Shown here: positions 1 to 8,934 of the stretch, one piece after another
Layout: each line of letters opens with the position of its first letter
How positions within the stretch are numbered: the first letter of the stretch is position 1
Source: Pseudomonas asturiensis
Lineage (GTDB): Bacteria > Pseudomonadota > Gammaproteobacteria > Pseudomonadales > Pseudomonadaceae
DNA: 64,000 nucleotides
Assembly (NCBI RefSeq): GCF_900143095.1
Contig: NZ_FRDA01000001.1
Location: 443,357 to 507,356 of the forward strand
Reading direction: 5' to 3'
The notes under the pieces: model-generated
What the model was told of the DNA's origin: nothing
Databases searched by the model: none
Seen by the model: the letters and a program-made list of their open reading frames with translations, nothing else
Translations under genes and position numbers: made by a program

Positions 1-85
1 CCCGACCTATGCCGCCTCGTTCAAGCAATGGTTCGGCGTGGACCTGCCGGTGCCTGCAATTGGCTTCCCGATGGAATACAAATAA
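1..85 (+). CDS. C-terminal fragment of an ABC transporter solute-binding protein (cut by left edge)
   Basis: Only the last 27 codons are in the window; the frame opens at base 2 and stops with TAA at 83-85. The visible tail ends in PVPAIGFPMEYK. It lies 64 bases upstream of two polar amino-acid type permeases and their ATPase, on the same strand, which is the usual place for the periplasmic binding protein of such an importer. The assignment rests on position; the fragment itself carries no diagnostic motif. Confidence 0.55.
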   Translation, partial: PTYAASFKQWFGVDLPVPAIGFPMEYK

Positions 86-149
86 GCCGGATCAGACCTC
101 TTGAAGGGCAGGGCGAACCTTGTGCTCACCCTGCCGGGTACAGGCAACC

Positions 150-812
150 ATGAACTATCAGTTGAATTTTGATGCCGTCTGGCGCGATTTTCCCAGTCTG
201 TTGGCCGGTCTAGGGCTTGGGCTGGAACTGGCCTTGATCTCGATTGCCATTGGCTGCGTGATCGGTCTGATGAACGCTTTTGCGCTGTTGTCGCGTTATA
301 AGGCGCTGCGCATCGTGGCGTCGATCTACGTCACGGTGGTGCGCAATACGCCGATTCTGGTGTTGATTCTGTTGATCTACTTCGCGCTGCCCAGTCTGGG
401 CATCCGCCTGGACAAACTGCCGTCGTTTGTAATCACGCTGTCGCTCTACGCGGGCGCTTATCTGACTGAGGTGTTTCGTGCCGGTCTGCTGAGCATCCAC
501 AAAGGTCAGCGCGAAGCGGGCCTGGCCATTGGTCTGGGTGAATGGCAGGTGAGGGCGTACATCGTGGTGCCGGTGATGCTACGCAATGTGCTGCCTGCGC
601 TCTCCAATAACTTCATTTCGCTGTTTAAGGATACGTCGCTGGCCGCTGCCATTGCGGTGCCGGAGCTGACCTATTACGCGCGCAAGATCAACGTCGAAAG
701 CTACCGGGTGATCGAAACCTGGCTCGTGACCACGGCACTCTACGTCGTGGCCTGCTACGCGATTGCCCTGTTGCTGCGCATTCTCGAACAACGTCTGGCG
801 ATTCGCCGCTAG
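150..812 (+). CDS. Polar amino-acid type ABC transporter permease (first)
   Basis: Inner-membrane permease of 220 residues, the usual size for the HisM/GlnP family. It shows several hydrophobic segments and the EAA-type cytoplasmic loop that contacts the ATPase (EAGLAIGLGEWQVRAY). I start it at ATG 150 (MNYQLNFDAVWRDF); a TTG at 120 in the same frame adds ten residues unlike family N-termini. The second permease follows after 9 bases and the ATPase overlaps that one, so the three form one operon with the truncated binding protein upstream. Substrate cannot be read from the permease; the downstream genes suggest an amino sugar acid. Confidence 0.9.
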   Translation: MNYQLNFDAVWRDFPSLLAGLGLGLELALISIAIGCVIGLMNAFALLSRYKALRIVASIYVTVVRNTPILVLILLIYFALPSLGIRLDKLPSFVITLSLYAGAYLTEVFRAGLLSIHKGQREAGLAIGLGEWQVRAYIVVPVMLRNVLPALSNNFISLFKDTSLAAAIAVPELTYYARKINVESYRVIETWLVTTALYVVACYAIALLLRILEQRLAIRR

Positions 813-821
813 GAGGCCGTC

Positions 822-1484
822 ATGTATCAACCCCCTGGCTGGCTGCAGGAAGTGTGGAATGCCCGTGAGGTGCTGTTGTCGGGTTTTCTGACCAGCCTTC
901 AGTGCTCGGCACTGGCCATTGTGCTTGGGACCTTGATCGGCATGCTGGCCGGTCTTGTGCTGACCTATGGCGGATTCTTTGCTCGTCTGCCGATTCGCCT
1001 GTATGTGGATTTGATTCGCGGCACGCCTGTGTTTGTGCTGGTGCTCGCGGTGTTCTATATGGTGCCGGCGCTGGGTTGGCAGATCAGTGCCTTTCAGGCC
1101 GGTGCGCTGGGGCTGACGCTTTTTTGCGGCTCGCACGTGTCGGAAATCGTACGCGGCGCCCTGCAGGCAATTCCGCGTGGGCAGATGGAGGCGGGCAAGG
1201 CGATCGGTCTGCGGTTCGGCCAGTCGTTACGGTACGTACTGTTGCCGCAGGCCATGCGTCAGATCCTGCCGACCTGGGTCAATTCCTCGACCGAAATCGT
1301 CAAGGCCTCGACCTTGCTGTCAGTGATCGGCGTCGCCGAATTGCTGCTCAGCACCCAACAGGTGATCGCCCGGACCTTCATGACCCTGGAGTTCTATCTG
1401 TTCGCGGGTTTTCTGTTCTTTATCATCAACTACGCCATCGAGCTGCTTGGGCGATACATCGAAAAACGGGTGGCCTTGCCATGA
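822..1484 (+). CDS. Polar amino-acid type ABC transporter permease (second)
   Basis: A 220-residue inner-membrane permease paired with the preceding one; these importers usually work with a permease heterodimer. The EAA loop is visible ([20 protein letters not shown]), as are hydrophobic segments along the length. A good Shine-Dalgarno (aggagg) stands just before ATG 822. Its stop overlaps the ATPase start (ATGA), which points to translational coupling. Confidence 0.92.
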   Translation: MYQPPGWLQEVWNAREVLLSGFLTSLQCSALAIVLGTLIGMLAGLVLTYGGFFARLPIRLYVDLIRGTPVFVLVLAVFYMVPALGWQISAFQAGALGLTLFCGSHVSEIVRGALQAIPRGQMEAGKAIGLRFGQSLRYVLLPQAMRQILPTWVNSSTEIVKASTLLSVIGVAELLLSTQQVIARTFMTLEFYLFAGFLFFIINYAIELLGRYIEKRVALP

Positions 1485-2272
1485 CACTGACTCAATCCAA
1501 AGCCCTTGCGCCTGCGTTGCTCAGCATTGAGGGGCTGCACAAATCCTATGGCACTGTCGAAGTGCTCAAGGGCGTCGATCTGCGCATGCAGAAAGGTAAC
1601 GTCGTGACCCTGATCGGCTCCAGCGGCTCAGGCAAGACCACGCTGCTGCGCTGCGTCAACCTGCTGGAAGAGTTTCAGGGCGGGCATATCCGCCTGGAAG
1701 GCCAGGATATTGGGTACAGCGACATCAACGGCAAGCGTACCCGCCATCCGGAGCGACTCATCGCCCAGCACAGGGCGATGACCGGCATGGCGTTCCAGCA
1801 ATTCAACCTGTTTCCGCATTTGAGTGCCTTGCAGAATGTCACGTTGGGGCTGCTCAAGGTCAAGAAGATGCCCAAGGATCAGGCGGTGGCGCTGGCCGAG
1901 AAGTGGCTGGATCGGGTCGGTCTGTTGTCCAGGCGCGATCATTTTCCAGGCCAGTTGTCGGGTGGGCAGCAACAGCGGGTGGCGATTGCCCGCGCCATCG
2001 CCATGAACCCGAGCCTGATGCTGTTCGATGAGGTGACGTCGGCGCTGGACCCGGAGTTGGTCGGTGAAGTGCTGAATGTCATCAAGGACCTGGCGGAAGA
2101 AGGCATGACCATGTTGCTGGTGACGCATGAAATGCGTTTCGCTTATGAAGTGTCTGATCAGATCGTGTTCATGAATCAGGGCCGTATCGAAGAACAGGGC
2201 CCGCCCAAGACATTGTTCGAGCAACCCAAATCGACACGTCTGAGCGAATTTCTCAAAAACATCCGGTTTTAA
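1481..2272 (+). CDS. Polar amino-acid type ABC transporter ATP-binding protein
   Basis: 263 residues starting at ATG 1481, overlapping the stop of the permease. All ABC motifs are present: Walker [10 protein letters not shown] near residue 46, signature LSGGQQQR, Walker [15 protein letters not shown], and the switch histidine in THEM. It resembles HisP/GlnQ. A much longer frame runs upstream from 902 but lies wholly inside the permease gene and is not a credible N-terminus. The protein should power the importer formed with the two permeases. Confidence 0.93.
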   Translation: MTLTQSKALAPALLSIEGLHKSYGTVEVLKGVDLRMQKGNVVTLIGSSGSGKTTLLRCVNLLEEFQGGHIRLEGQDIGYSDINGKRTRHPERLIAQHRAMTGMAFQQFNLFPHLSALQNVTLGLLKVKKMPKDQAVALAEKWLDRVGLLSRRDHFPGQLSGGQQQRVAIARAIAMNPSLMLFDEVTSALDPELVGEVLNVIKDLAEEGMTMLLVTHEMRFAYEVSDQIVFMNQGRIEEQGPPKTLFEQPKSTRLSEFLKNIRF

Positions 2273-2296
2273 TACGTTTCAAGAAGGAGAACCCCC

Positions 2297-2683
2297 ATGA
2301 GCATTACCCGTTATGGTGCTGGCAGCACTGCTGGAGGCGGTCAGCCCCGTCCATTCGCCCGTGCGGTCGAAGCCGATGGCTGGCTACACGTGTCCGGGCA
2401 GGTCCCGGCGGTGGATGGCGAGATCATTGTTGGTGGCATCGTCGAGCAGACGCACCAGACCCTGCGCAACCTGATCGCGATCCTTGATGAGGCCGGTTAT
2501 GAGCTCAAGGACGTCATTCGGGTGGGCGTGTGGCTGGAGGATCCACGAGACTTCTGGAGCTTCAACAAGGTCTTCGGCGAATACTTCACCCCCGAACACG
2601 CTCCTGCGCGTGCTTGTGTGCAGGCCAACATGATGGTGGACTGCAAAGTCGAGATCGACTGCATCGCCTATCGGCAGAAGTAG
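2297..2683 (+). CDS. RidA/YjgF/Rid-family imine-enamine deaminase
   Basis: 128 residues, the standard length for the family. Family traits include HVSGQVP near residue 32 and the conserved arginine region PARACVQ near the C-terminus. RidA proteins hydrolyse reactive enamine/imine intermediates released by PLP-dependent dehydratases. One such candidate enzyme is encoded two genes downstream, so a local clean-up role is a reasonable inference. Shine-Dalgarno aaggag precedes ATG 2297, 24 bases after the ATPase stop, in the same operon. Confidence 0.9.
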   Translation: MSITRYGAGSTAGGGQPRPFARAVEADGWLHVSGQVPAVDGEIIVGGIVEQTHQTLRNLIAILDEAGYELKDVIRVGVWLEDPRDFWSFNKVFGEYFTPEHAPARACVQANMMVDCKVEIDCIAYRQK

Positions 2684-2739
2684 CGGCTCTGGTTTGCCGT
2701 CGGTTTGCGCTGGCGGCTCAACACTATGGATAGCAGCAA

Positions 2740-3522
2740 ATGACCGATGTGATTCAAGCGAGCGAAGACACCATCAAGCGCCGCGCCCGTGGGCTGGATC
2801 GGGCGTTCGACATCCTCGATTTTCTCAAGGAAAAAGCCACGCCCATGCGGCCCAACGAAATTGCCAGCGGCATCGGCAGTCCGAAGTCGACGGTGTACGA
2901 ACTGGTGGCCTCGCTGCTGGAACGGCGGATTCTGGAACCGGTTGGCAGGGACGGGCACGTCTACCTCGGTCGTCAGTTGTATTTTCTGGGCCAGGCGCAC
3001 TTGCGCCATTTTGACTTCACTCGCGAGGCCGAGCTCTGCCTGGGAGATATCGTCAGCCAGACCCGCGAAACGGCGCAAATGTGTCTGCTCAACGGGCGTA
3101 AATACACCGTGGCACTGATGAAAGAGGGTGAGCGACACTTCCGGATTTCCTCCGACATCGGCGAAAACGCGCCGATTCCCTGGACGGCTTCCGGGCGTTT
3201 GTTGCTCAGTCATCTCAGTGATCAGGAGATTGTCGATTTGATCGACCCGGAAGACTTCATTTTGCCGGGTGGCGAGCGTCTGCCGCTGGACACCTTCCTG
3301 AGCGAGATCCGCAAAGCGGGTGAGGAAGGCTTCTTTTCTTTCGACAGCGTGGCCGACACCTTCACCCATTGTTTTGCCGCACCCGTCAAGAACGAACAGG
3401 GCCAATGTATTGCGACCCTGTGCATCGTTGCGCCACGCGCCGATGCCAGGACCCACTACAGCGACTATCGCCGGGTACTGATCGACAGTGCCAACGGCCT
3501 GGCGCGTCGAATCAACGAATAA
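2740..3522 (+). CDS. IclR-family transcriptional regulator
   Basis: 260 residues with an N-terminal winged helix (RPNEIASGIGSPKSTVYELV) and a C-terminal effector-binding domain, as in IclR/KdgR regulators. It lies inside the operon, between the transport genes and the catabolic enzymes, so it probably controls this locus in response to the substrate or to KDG. KDG-responsive IclR members (KdgR) are known in other bacteria. The effector is inferred from context. Confidence 0.9.
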   Translation: MTDVIQASEDTIKRRARGLDRAFDILDFLKEKATPMRPNEIASGIGSPKSTVYELVASLLERRILEPVGRDGHVYLGRQLYFLGQAHLRHFDFTREAELCLGDIVSQTRETAQMCLLNGRKYTVALMKEGERHFRISSDIGENAPIPWTASGRLLLSHLSDQEIVDLIDPEDFILPGGERLPLDTFLSEIRKAGEEGFFSFDSVADTFTHCFAAPVKNEQGQCIATLCIVAPRADARTHYSDYRRVLIDSANGLARRINE

Positions 3523-3546
3523 CTTGGATTCAGCAGGAGATTACTG

Positions 3547-4752
3547 ATGAGCATTGCCGTCATCGATAAGGGTTTCGCCCAGCCGGGAGACAATCTGGTC
3601 AGCGATGTAAGCCTGCCCGCGCTGGTCATCCACCAGTCGGCGCTGGACCACAACATTCGCTGGATGCAGACCTTCGTGACCAACAGCGGCGCGGAACTGG
3701 CACCCCACGGCAAAACCAGCATGGTGCCTGCACTGTTCCGGCGTCAGATCGAAGAGGGCGCTTGGGGCATGACGCTGGCGACTGCCGTGCAGACCCAGGC
3801 CGCGTATGCCCATGGCGTAAGACGCATCCTGATGGCTAACCAACTGGTCGGCCAGCCCAACATGGCACTGATTGCCGGGCTGCTGGCGGATTCGACTTTC
3901 GAGTTCCACTGCATGGTCGATCACCCGGACAATGTCGCCGCACTGGGCACATTTTTCGCTGAGCGCGGACTGCGTTTGAACGTGATGATCGAATACGGCG
4001 TGCCGGGCGGGCGCTGTGGCTGTCGCACCGAGGCCGAGGTCCTGGCGCTGGCAGATGCCGTTCTGGCCCAACCGGGACTGGCGCTGACGGGCATCGAGGG
4101 TTACGAAGGCGTGATTCATGGGGATCACGCGATCAGCGGGATCAAGGCTTTCGCCGCTTCGATGGTGCGTGTGGCGGTCGAATTGCAGGACAAGCACGCA
4201 TTCGCGCTGGACCGCCCGATTGTCACCGCCTCGGGTTCAGCCTGGTATGACCTGATTGCCGAAGCGTTCGACGCGCAGGCAGTGCGGGAGCGTTTTCTCA
4301 GTGTGCTGCGCCCCGGCAGTTATGTGGTGCACGACCATGGCATCTACAAGGATGCGCAATGCTGCGTGCTGGATCGGCGTGCCGAGCTGAGTGAGGCGTT
4401 ACGTCCGGCGCTGGAAGTCTGGGCACACGTGCAGTCCATGCCCGAGCCGGGCTTTGCCGTCATCGCCATGGGTAAGCGCGACGTGGCCTACGATGCCGGA
4501 TTGCCGACACCCTTGCGCCGTTACCAGGCAGGCGTATTGCCCGCCAGCGGTGATGATGTCAGCGCCTGCACGGTGACGGCTGTCATGGATCAGCACGCGT
4601 TCATGACCGTTGCACCCGGTTGCGAGCTGAAGGTCGGCGACATCATCGCGTTTGGCACGTCGCATCCATGTCTCACCTTCGACAAGTGGCGTTCAGGTTG
4701 TCTGGTGGATGATGACCTGCGGGTGATCGAGCCCTTCAGCACGTATTTCTGA
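3547..4752 (+). CDS. Fold-type III PLP enzyme of the D-threonine aldolase/D-serine dehydratase family; candidate D-glucosaminate dehydratase
   Basis: 401 residues. The N-terminal alanine-racemase-like barrel has the PLP-lysine motif APHGKTSM near residue 55. The C-terminal metal-binding motif of DSD1-type dehydratases is SHPCLTFDKW near residue 376. The family includes D-serine dehydratase, D-threonine aldolase and, from Pseudomonas fluorescens, a D-glucosaminate dehydratase that forms KDG and ammonia. Since the next gene is a KDG-type kinase and RidA lies nearby, dehydration of an amino sugar acid is the reaction I favour. A D-amino acid deaminase cannot be excluded. The Shine-Dalgarno aggag precedes ATG 3547. 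Confidence 0.8.
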   Translation: MSIAVIDKGFAQPGDNLVSDVSLPALVIHQSALDHNIRWMQTFVTNSGAELAPHGKTSMVPALFRRQIEEGAWGMTLATAVQTQAAYAHGVRRILMANQLVGQPNMALIAGLLADSTFEFHCMVDHPDNVAALGTFFAERGLRLNVMIEYGVPGGRCGCRTEAEVLALADAVLAQPGLALTGIEGYEGVIHGDHAISGIKAFAASMVRVAVELQDKHAFALDRPIVTASGSAWYDLIAEAFDAQAVRERFLSVLRPGSYVVHDHGIYKDAQCCVLDRRAELSEALRPALEVWAHVQSMPEPGFAVIAMGKRDVAYDAGLPTPLRRYQAGVLPASGDDVSACTVTAVMDQHAFMTVAPGCELKVGDIIAFGTSHPCLTFDKWRSGCLVDDDLRVIEPFSTYF

Positions 4753-4780
4753 GTCTCGCGTTCAGAGGAGTGACCGCCAC

Positions 4781-5701
4781 ATGAGCCTTCCACGTGTCGC
4801 CTTGATCGGCGAATGCATGATCGAATTGCAGCAGCATGCCGACGGCAGCCTGCGTCAGAGCTTCGGCGGGGATACCTTGAACACAGCGGTCTATCTGGCG
4901 CGCTTGCTAGGCAGCGGGCAGGTGGATTACGTGACGGCACTGGGTGACGACAGCTTCAGCGATGCCATGTGCAAGGTCTGGTCGCAAGAGGGCATCGGTC
5001 TGGGCAAGGTGCAGCGCTTGCCCGGACGTCTGCCGGGTCTTTATTGCATTCAGACCGATGCCAGTGGCGAGCGGCGGTTTCTGTACTGGCGCAACGAGGC
5101 TGCCGTGCGCGATTGTTTCATGACGCCTGCCGCCGAACCGATTCTTGCGGCATTGACCAGCTACGACGTGCTGTACTTCAGCGGCATCACCCTGGCGGTG
5201 CTGGGTGCCGAAGGTCGCTCGCGCCTGCTGACGATGCTTGCCAAGGCCCGCTCGCGAGGTGCCAAGGTTGCGTTCGACAATAACTACCGGCCCAGGTTAT
5301 GGACCAGCGTGGAGCAGGCGCGCGAAGCGTATCTGGCGTGTCTGGCGCATGTGGACCTAGCGTTGCTGACCGAAGACGATGAGCAGGCGCTCTATGGTTA
5401 CACCAGCACCGAGGAGTTGCTGGCGGCCTACCGAGAGCGTGGTATCGATGAAATCGTCATCAAGCGCGGTGCCCGGAGCTGTCTGGTGGAAACCGGTGGC
5501 AAGCGTTTCGAGATCCCGACGCAGAAAGTCGAGCGCGTGGTGGACACCACCGCCGCCGGTGATTCTTTCAGCGCCGCATATCTGGCGGCTCGACTCAAGG
5601 GCGAACACCCGCAGCAGGCGGCCGAAGCGGGGCATCGACTGGCCGGTATCGTCATTCAGCATCCGGGCGCGCTGGTGCCAAAGGCCGTGATGCCGCAGTA
5701 A
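4781..5701 (+). CDS. kdgK: 2-dehydro-3-deoxygluconokinase-like PfkB sugar kinase
   Basis: 306 residues. The N-terminus (ALIGECMIEL, then FGGDTLNTAVYLARLL) matches the KdgK branch of the ribokinase/PfkB family. The PfkB signature with the catalytic aspartate is DTTAAGDSFSAAY near residue 255. It would phosphorylate KDG to KDPG for the Entner-Doudoroff pathway. It is last in the operon, 28 bases after the PLP enzyme, with Shine-Dalgarno gagg. Its product specificity supports the amino sugar acid reading of the whole locus. Confidence 0.82.
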   Translation: MSLPRVALIGECMIELQQHADGSLRQSFGGDTLNTAVYLARLLGSGQVDYVTALGDDSFSDAMCKVWSQEGIGLGKVQRLPGRLPGLYCIQTDASGERRFLYWRNEAAVRDCFMTPAAEPILAALTSYDVLYFSGITLAVLGAEGRSRLLTMLAKARSRGAKVAFDNNYRPRLWTSVEQAREAYLACLAHVDLALLTEDDEQALYGYTSTEELLAAYRERGIDEIVIKRGARSCLVETGGKRFEIPTQKVERVVDTTAAGDSFSAAYLAARLKGEHPQQAAEAGHRLAGIVIQHPGALVPKAVMPQ

Positions 5702-5830
5702 TGGCATTTACCGCATTACATGCAGTTGATCGGCTAACGCACTGACCGCAAAGCATTTCGCTGGAACCCGACCAAAAATCCGGCCACCATAGGCATCCTT
5801 TATGCCCATGAGCCTACGACTGGAGTCTGC

Positions 5831-8323
5831 GTGCCCGACGACCTGCCTTCTGCGCTTCCTCCTGACCTGGATGTCGACCTCAATCCACCCCGGCAACTGC
5901 CGTTCTTCAGGCGGCTGTTATCGCGGCTGATAGGCCGCAGCCTGACCGGGCTGGGTGCGCAGCACACACCTTCGTGGTTTCAAGGGCATGCTGATGGCTA
6001 TCTGAACGGGCACATCGAAGGTGTCAGGGAAGGTTATGCCGACGGCTATCTGGATGGTCAGGAACAAGGCCGTCAGGTGATGGTGATCAGCGACACGCGG
6101 CCTGCCAGGCACCGCGGGCCGAAAGTGGACGACCATTTGTTCGATGACTGGCGTTTGGCCCTGACGCCCGAGCTGAAAAAGCGCATCAAGAATGACGTCG
6201 CCGAAAAACTTCCCGCGCATGCCCAGCCGAGTGCGGCGCAGTGGAAAATGATCTTCAGCGACACACCATCCACTTATGTGATCGCGGGCGCCGGTGCGGG
6301 CAAATCCACCTCGTTGGTGCTGCGTATTCTGCTGCTGCATCACTATCTTGGGTATGAGCTGGACGCGATGACGGTCGTGACCTTCACGCGCGAGTCACGC
6401 AAGGACTTCATCAACAAGCTGATCGACATCATGGCGCTGTGGGGGCATGCCTTGAGCCAGAAGCAGGCGCGGGACGTGGTGCGCACGTTCCATTCGCGCA
6501 TTCTGCCGCTGGTACGCAGCTTGCCAGGGTTTGAACAGTTGCGGGCCTTTGAGACGCTGGACAGTCAGGCGCCTGCGCAAGAGGATGCCGACAGCAACCC
6601 ATTCGATCTGCGTATCAACGACGCTCAGCGCCACCAGATGAACCTCTGCTATCGCGACCTCTACGCCAGCAATGAGCGCTTCCGAGAGGTCATGGCACCG
6701 TTGTATCGCCACGCCTTGCAACTCAAGGAGCTGGATCGTGATCATCCTGATGTTCAGAAGCGCGCGGCGGTGACCGAGCTTTCCTCGAAACGGGATGAAG
6801 AGTGGTGCGATACGGTCGAGGATCTGTGGATACGTGCAAAGGCCTGGCCTATAAACGGCATTGAACCTATGCGCCAAGTGGTTGAAATAAATGGCTTTCC
6901 CTTTCATTTTCACGGTTACATCGCCGAGCTGGATGCCTGGGTGGTGCTGGGGCTGGACTCCCGTGAAGATCAGCAACTGAAGCGTCCCGGTGCCAAGTTA
7001 CCGGTGTGGGCAGAGGGCGTCATAAAGCGCACCCTGTTTCAAGCTTTCTGCAGTAAGCCATTGATATGGATGGATAACTACGAATCCGCGAGCAAGGTGA
7101 TGCAGTCCCTGGCCGGATCTGCCGTCGCCGGGCCGGGTTTCGATTATCGGGTCAAGGGCGAGCTGGGCGCCGCACCGTTGCTGGATTGTTTCGTGACGGC
7201 GGCAAGCTTTATCGAGAACCTGGGGCTGGACGTGCCAGGCGCTGTGGCCGAGATGAGTTTTGCCAGCGATGACCCCGATCGATTCTTCTTTGAGGCGCTC
7301 AGCCTGTTCTGGAAAGCCTTCGAGCAGCACCTGCTGGCACAGTCGCCGCCGGTCATGACGTACAACCGCATGTTCGCGTTGTTTGGCGAAACCTCGCCGG
7401 AAAACCTCAGGCACGTCAGTGACCCCGTACTGCGCCCTTTGTCTCACCTGATGATCGATGAGTTTCAGGACGTCTCGCCACAGATCGTCTCCTGGATCCG
7501 CGCGTGCCTGCGTGAGATTCGTCGGCGTGGTCCGGCCATGCATGCCGGACGCATCGCCCAGCGCTCCTCACTGCTGTGTGTGGGGGATGACTGGCAATCC
7601 ATTTATGGCTGGCGCGGCAGCTCGCCAAAGTACTTCATGGAGTTCGCCAAGGAGTTCTCGTCGCCTGCGACCACTAAAGTCATGCTCAGTGAAAACTATC
7701 GCAGCCATCAGCACATCATTGATGCTGCCGAGCATATTGTCCGTGCGGCCCCTGCGATTCCTGGCAAGAAGGCACGAGCCAGCGGCGCGCCTCAAGAGTT
7801 GTTACCGGTGAGGGTGCTGAATCGCGATGAAGATGAACTGGCCGAGCGTATTGCCGAACATTACGATGATGGCGACTCAATTTTGCTGCTGTATCGAAAA
7901 AGCAGCGAAAAAACCCGCTTTTCTCCACGCCTGCAAGCCTTGATCGATGCGGATTCAATGCAAGGGTCTCAGGGGCGTCGCATCAAAACACTGACCTATC
8001 ACAGCTCCAAGGGATTACAGGCTGATGCAGTGTTTCTGCTGGGTGATTGTCAGCACCTGACCGTGTCACCTTACAAGAACCAGGTGTATCGCCTGGCATC
8101 CTTGGGTGAGGCGAATGATCTGCAGCCTTACGATACAGCGCAGAAGGATGAAGTGTTGCGCCTGGCGTATGTCGCCATCACGCGTGCTGCCCGCCACTGT
8201 TACTGGTATCTCGACGAGAGCGCGAGTGGTGGGGATAACCCGCATACACCCAAGGCCTCGGATCGAGTGCCGGCTGACAAGCCATTCTTCGAGGACCTGC
8301 GCAGGCCATCACAGGCAGAATGA
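5831..8323 (+). CDS. UvrD/Rep-like superfamily 1 DNA helicase with N-terminal Gly-x3 repeat tract
   Basis: 830 residues from GTG 5831 (no closer ATG fits). Motifs in order: Walker A GAGAGKST (153-160); the motif Ia region TFTRESRKDF; Walker B DEFQD (543-547); motif III VGDDWQSIYGWRGSS; motif IV SENYRSH; motif V TYHSSKGLQAD; motif VI YVAITRAA. This is a complete SF1A ATPase core, so 3'-5' translocation on single-stranded DNA is expected. Residues 52-80 form eight glycines spaced exactly four apart, a GX3 tract not normal for UvrD or Rep. No nuclease domain is evident. It stands alone between kdgK and a convergent DUF1652 gene, so the biological role is unknown. Confidence 0.88.
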   Translation: MPDDLPSALPPDLDVDLNPPRQLPFFRRLLSRLIGRSLTGLGAQHTPSWFQGHADGYLNGHIEGVREGYADGYLDGQEQGRQVMVISDTRPARHRGPKVDDHLFDDWRLALTPELKKRIKNDVAEKLPAHAQPSAAQWKMIFSDTPSTYVIAGAGAGKSTSLVLRILLLHHYLGYELDAMTVVTFTRESRKDFINKLIDIMALWGHALSQKQARDVVRTFHSRILPLVRSLPGFEQLRAFETLDSQAPAQEDADSNPFDLRINDAQRHQMNLCYRDLYASNERFREVMAPLYRHALQLKELDRDHPDVQKRAAVTELSSKRDEEWCDTVEDLWIRAKAWPINGIEPMRQVVEINGFPFHFHGYIAELDAWVVLGLDSREDQQLKRPGAKLPVWAEGVIKRTLFQAFCSKPLIWMDNYESASKVMQSLAGSAVAGPGFDYRVKGELGAAPLLDCFVTAASFIENLGLDVPGAVAEMSFASDDPDRFFFEALSLFWKAFEQHLLAQSPPVMTYNRMFALFGETSPENLRHVSDPVLRPLSHLMIDEFQDVSPQIVSWIRACLREIRRRGPAMHAGRIAQRSSLLCVGDDWQSIYGWRGSSPKYFMEFAKEFSSPATTKVMLSENYRSHQHIIDAAEHIVRAAPAIPGKKARASGAPQELLPVRVLNRDEDELAERIAEHYDDGDSILLLYRKSSEKTRFSPRLQALIDADSMQGSQGRRIKTLTYHSSKGLQADAVFLLGDCQHLTVSPYKNQVYRLASLGEANDLQPYDTAQKDEVLRLAYVAITRAARHCYWYLDESASGGDNPHTPKASDRVPADKPFFEDLRRPSQAE

Positions 8324-8334
8324 GCGAAGGCGCT

Positions 8335-8595
8335 TCATGAAAAACTGGCCACCGGGACATTGGCGCCGAACAACTCCAGCTCGGCTTCAATGGCTTCGAT
8401 GATCCGCTCGACATCCGCAGCATTCATCACCGTAGCGCAGGGCAGTCCGGCGATGGCCAGAACCGTCTCGCCACTGGCGCGATCAAACAGTCGGGCAATC
8501 ATGCTGCTGGGGGCGTCCATGGTGGCTTCAAAGCCTACTGGATGGAAATGCCAGCGCATCAGTTGGCAGGCGTTGGGAAACGTGACTTTGTTCAT
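8335..8595 (-). CDS. DUF1652 family protein
   Basis: 86 residues. The pattern resembles the small DUF1652 family common in Pseudomonas: an N-terminal segment with FHP, then a strand-rich middle with ARLFDRASGETVLAIAGL, then a helical end rich in Glu and Ile. Function is unknown. It converges with the helicase gene with 11 bases between the stops. A Shine-Dalgarno is not obvious. Confidence 0.7.
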   Translation of the reverse strand: MNKVTFPNACQLMRWHFHPVGFEATMDAPSSMIARLFDRASGETVLAIAGLPCATVMNAADVERIIEAIEAELELFGANVPVASFS

Positions 8596-8934
8596 AGCGA
8601 TGGCCCACCTGTTTCAATCGAGCACTTCCTTCGCTCCAAAGGGTAGGAAGACCGACCGAGATGAACCCTGCAAAAGCCCATTTGACAGACGTGTCACGGA
8701 TGCGAGTCCTCGCCTGATCACTTTGCTTTCCTACGGTGTTATCCGAACGGTCTGACAAGGACTAAAAATAGCACCCGACAACGCATTGCTGGAAAAATTT
8801 TTTATGACGTGGGAAGAATTTTTCAATTGTTTGATCTGCGTCAAAATCGGCTATTCCTTGGGTGCTTTCCTGCAGGCCTTGTAGCCCTGACATGGACTGA
8901 GGCAAGCTGTCGATATTGACCTGAGGAAACAACA
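8596..8934. other. Divergent intergenic region between DUF1652 gene and polyamine-binding protein gene
   Basis: 339 bases without a credible gene. It must hold promoters for both flanking genes. The right part (about 8790-8850) is AT-rich compared with its surroundings and contains the ANR-like box listed separately. I saw no other convincing site. Confidence 0.6.
8831..8844 (+). promoter_or_regulatory. ANR/FNR-like box upstream of the polyamine-type binding protein
   Basis: TTGATCTGCGTCAA is a TTGAT-N4-GTCAA dyad that differs at one position from the consensus TTGAT-N4-ATCAA bound by FNR and by Pseudomonas ANR. Its centre is about 97 bases upstream of ATG 8935. An ANR-activated (class II) promoter would then start near 8879. 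I could not see a clear -10 element there, so the site is predicted. Confidence 0.55.

Noticed and set aside
902..1480. N-terminal extension of the polar amino-acid ATPase
   Set aside because: It overlaps the permease in another frame and has no homology; ATG 1481 gives the normal family length.
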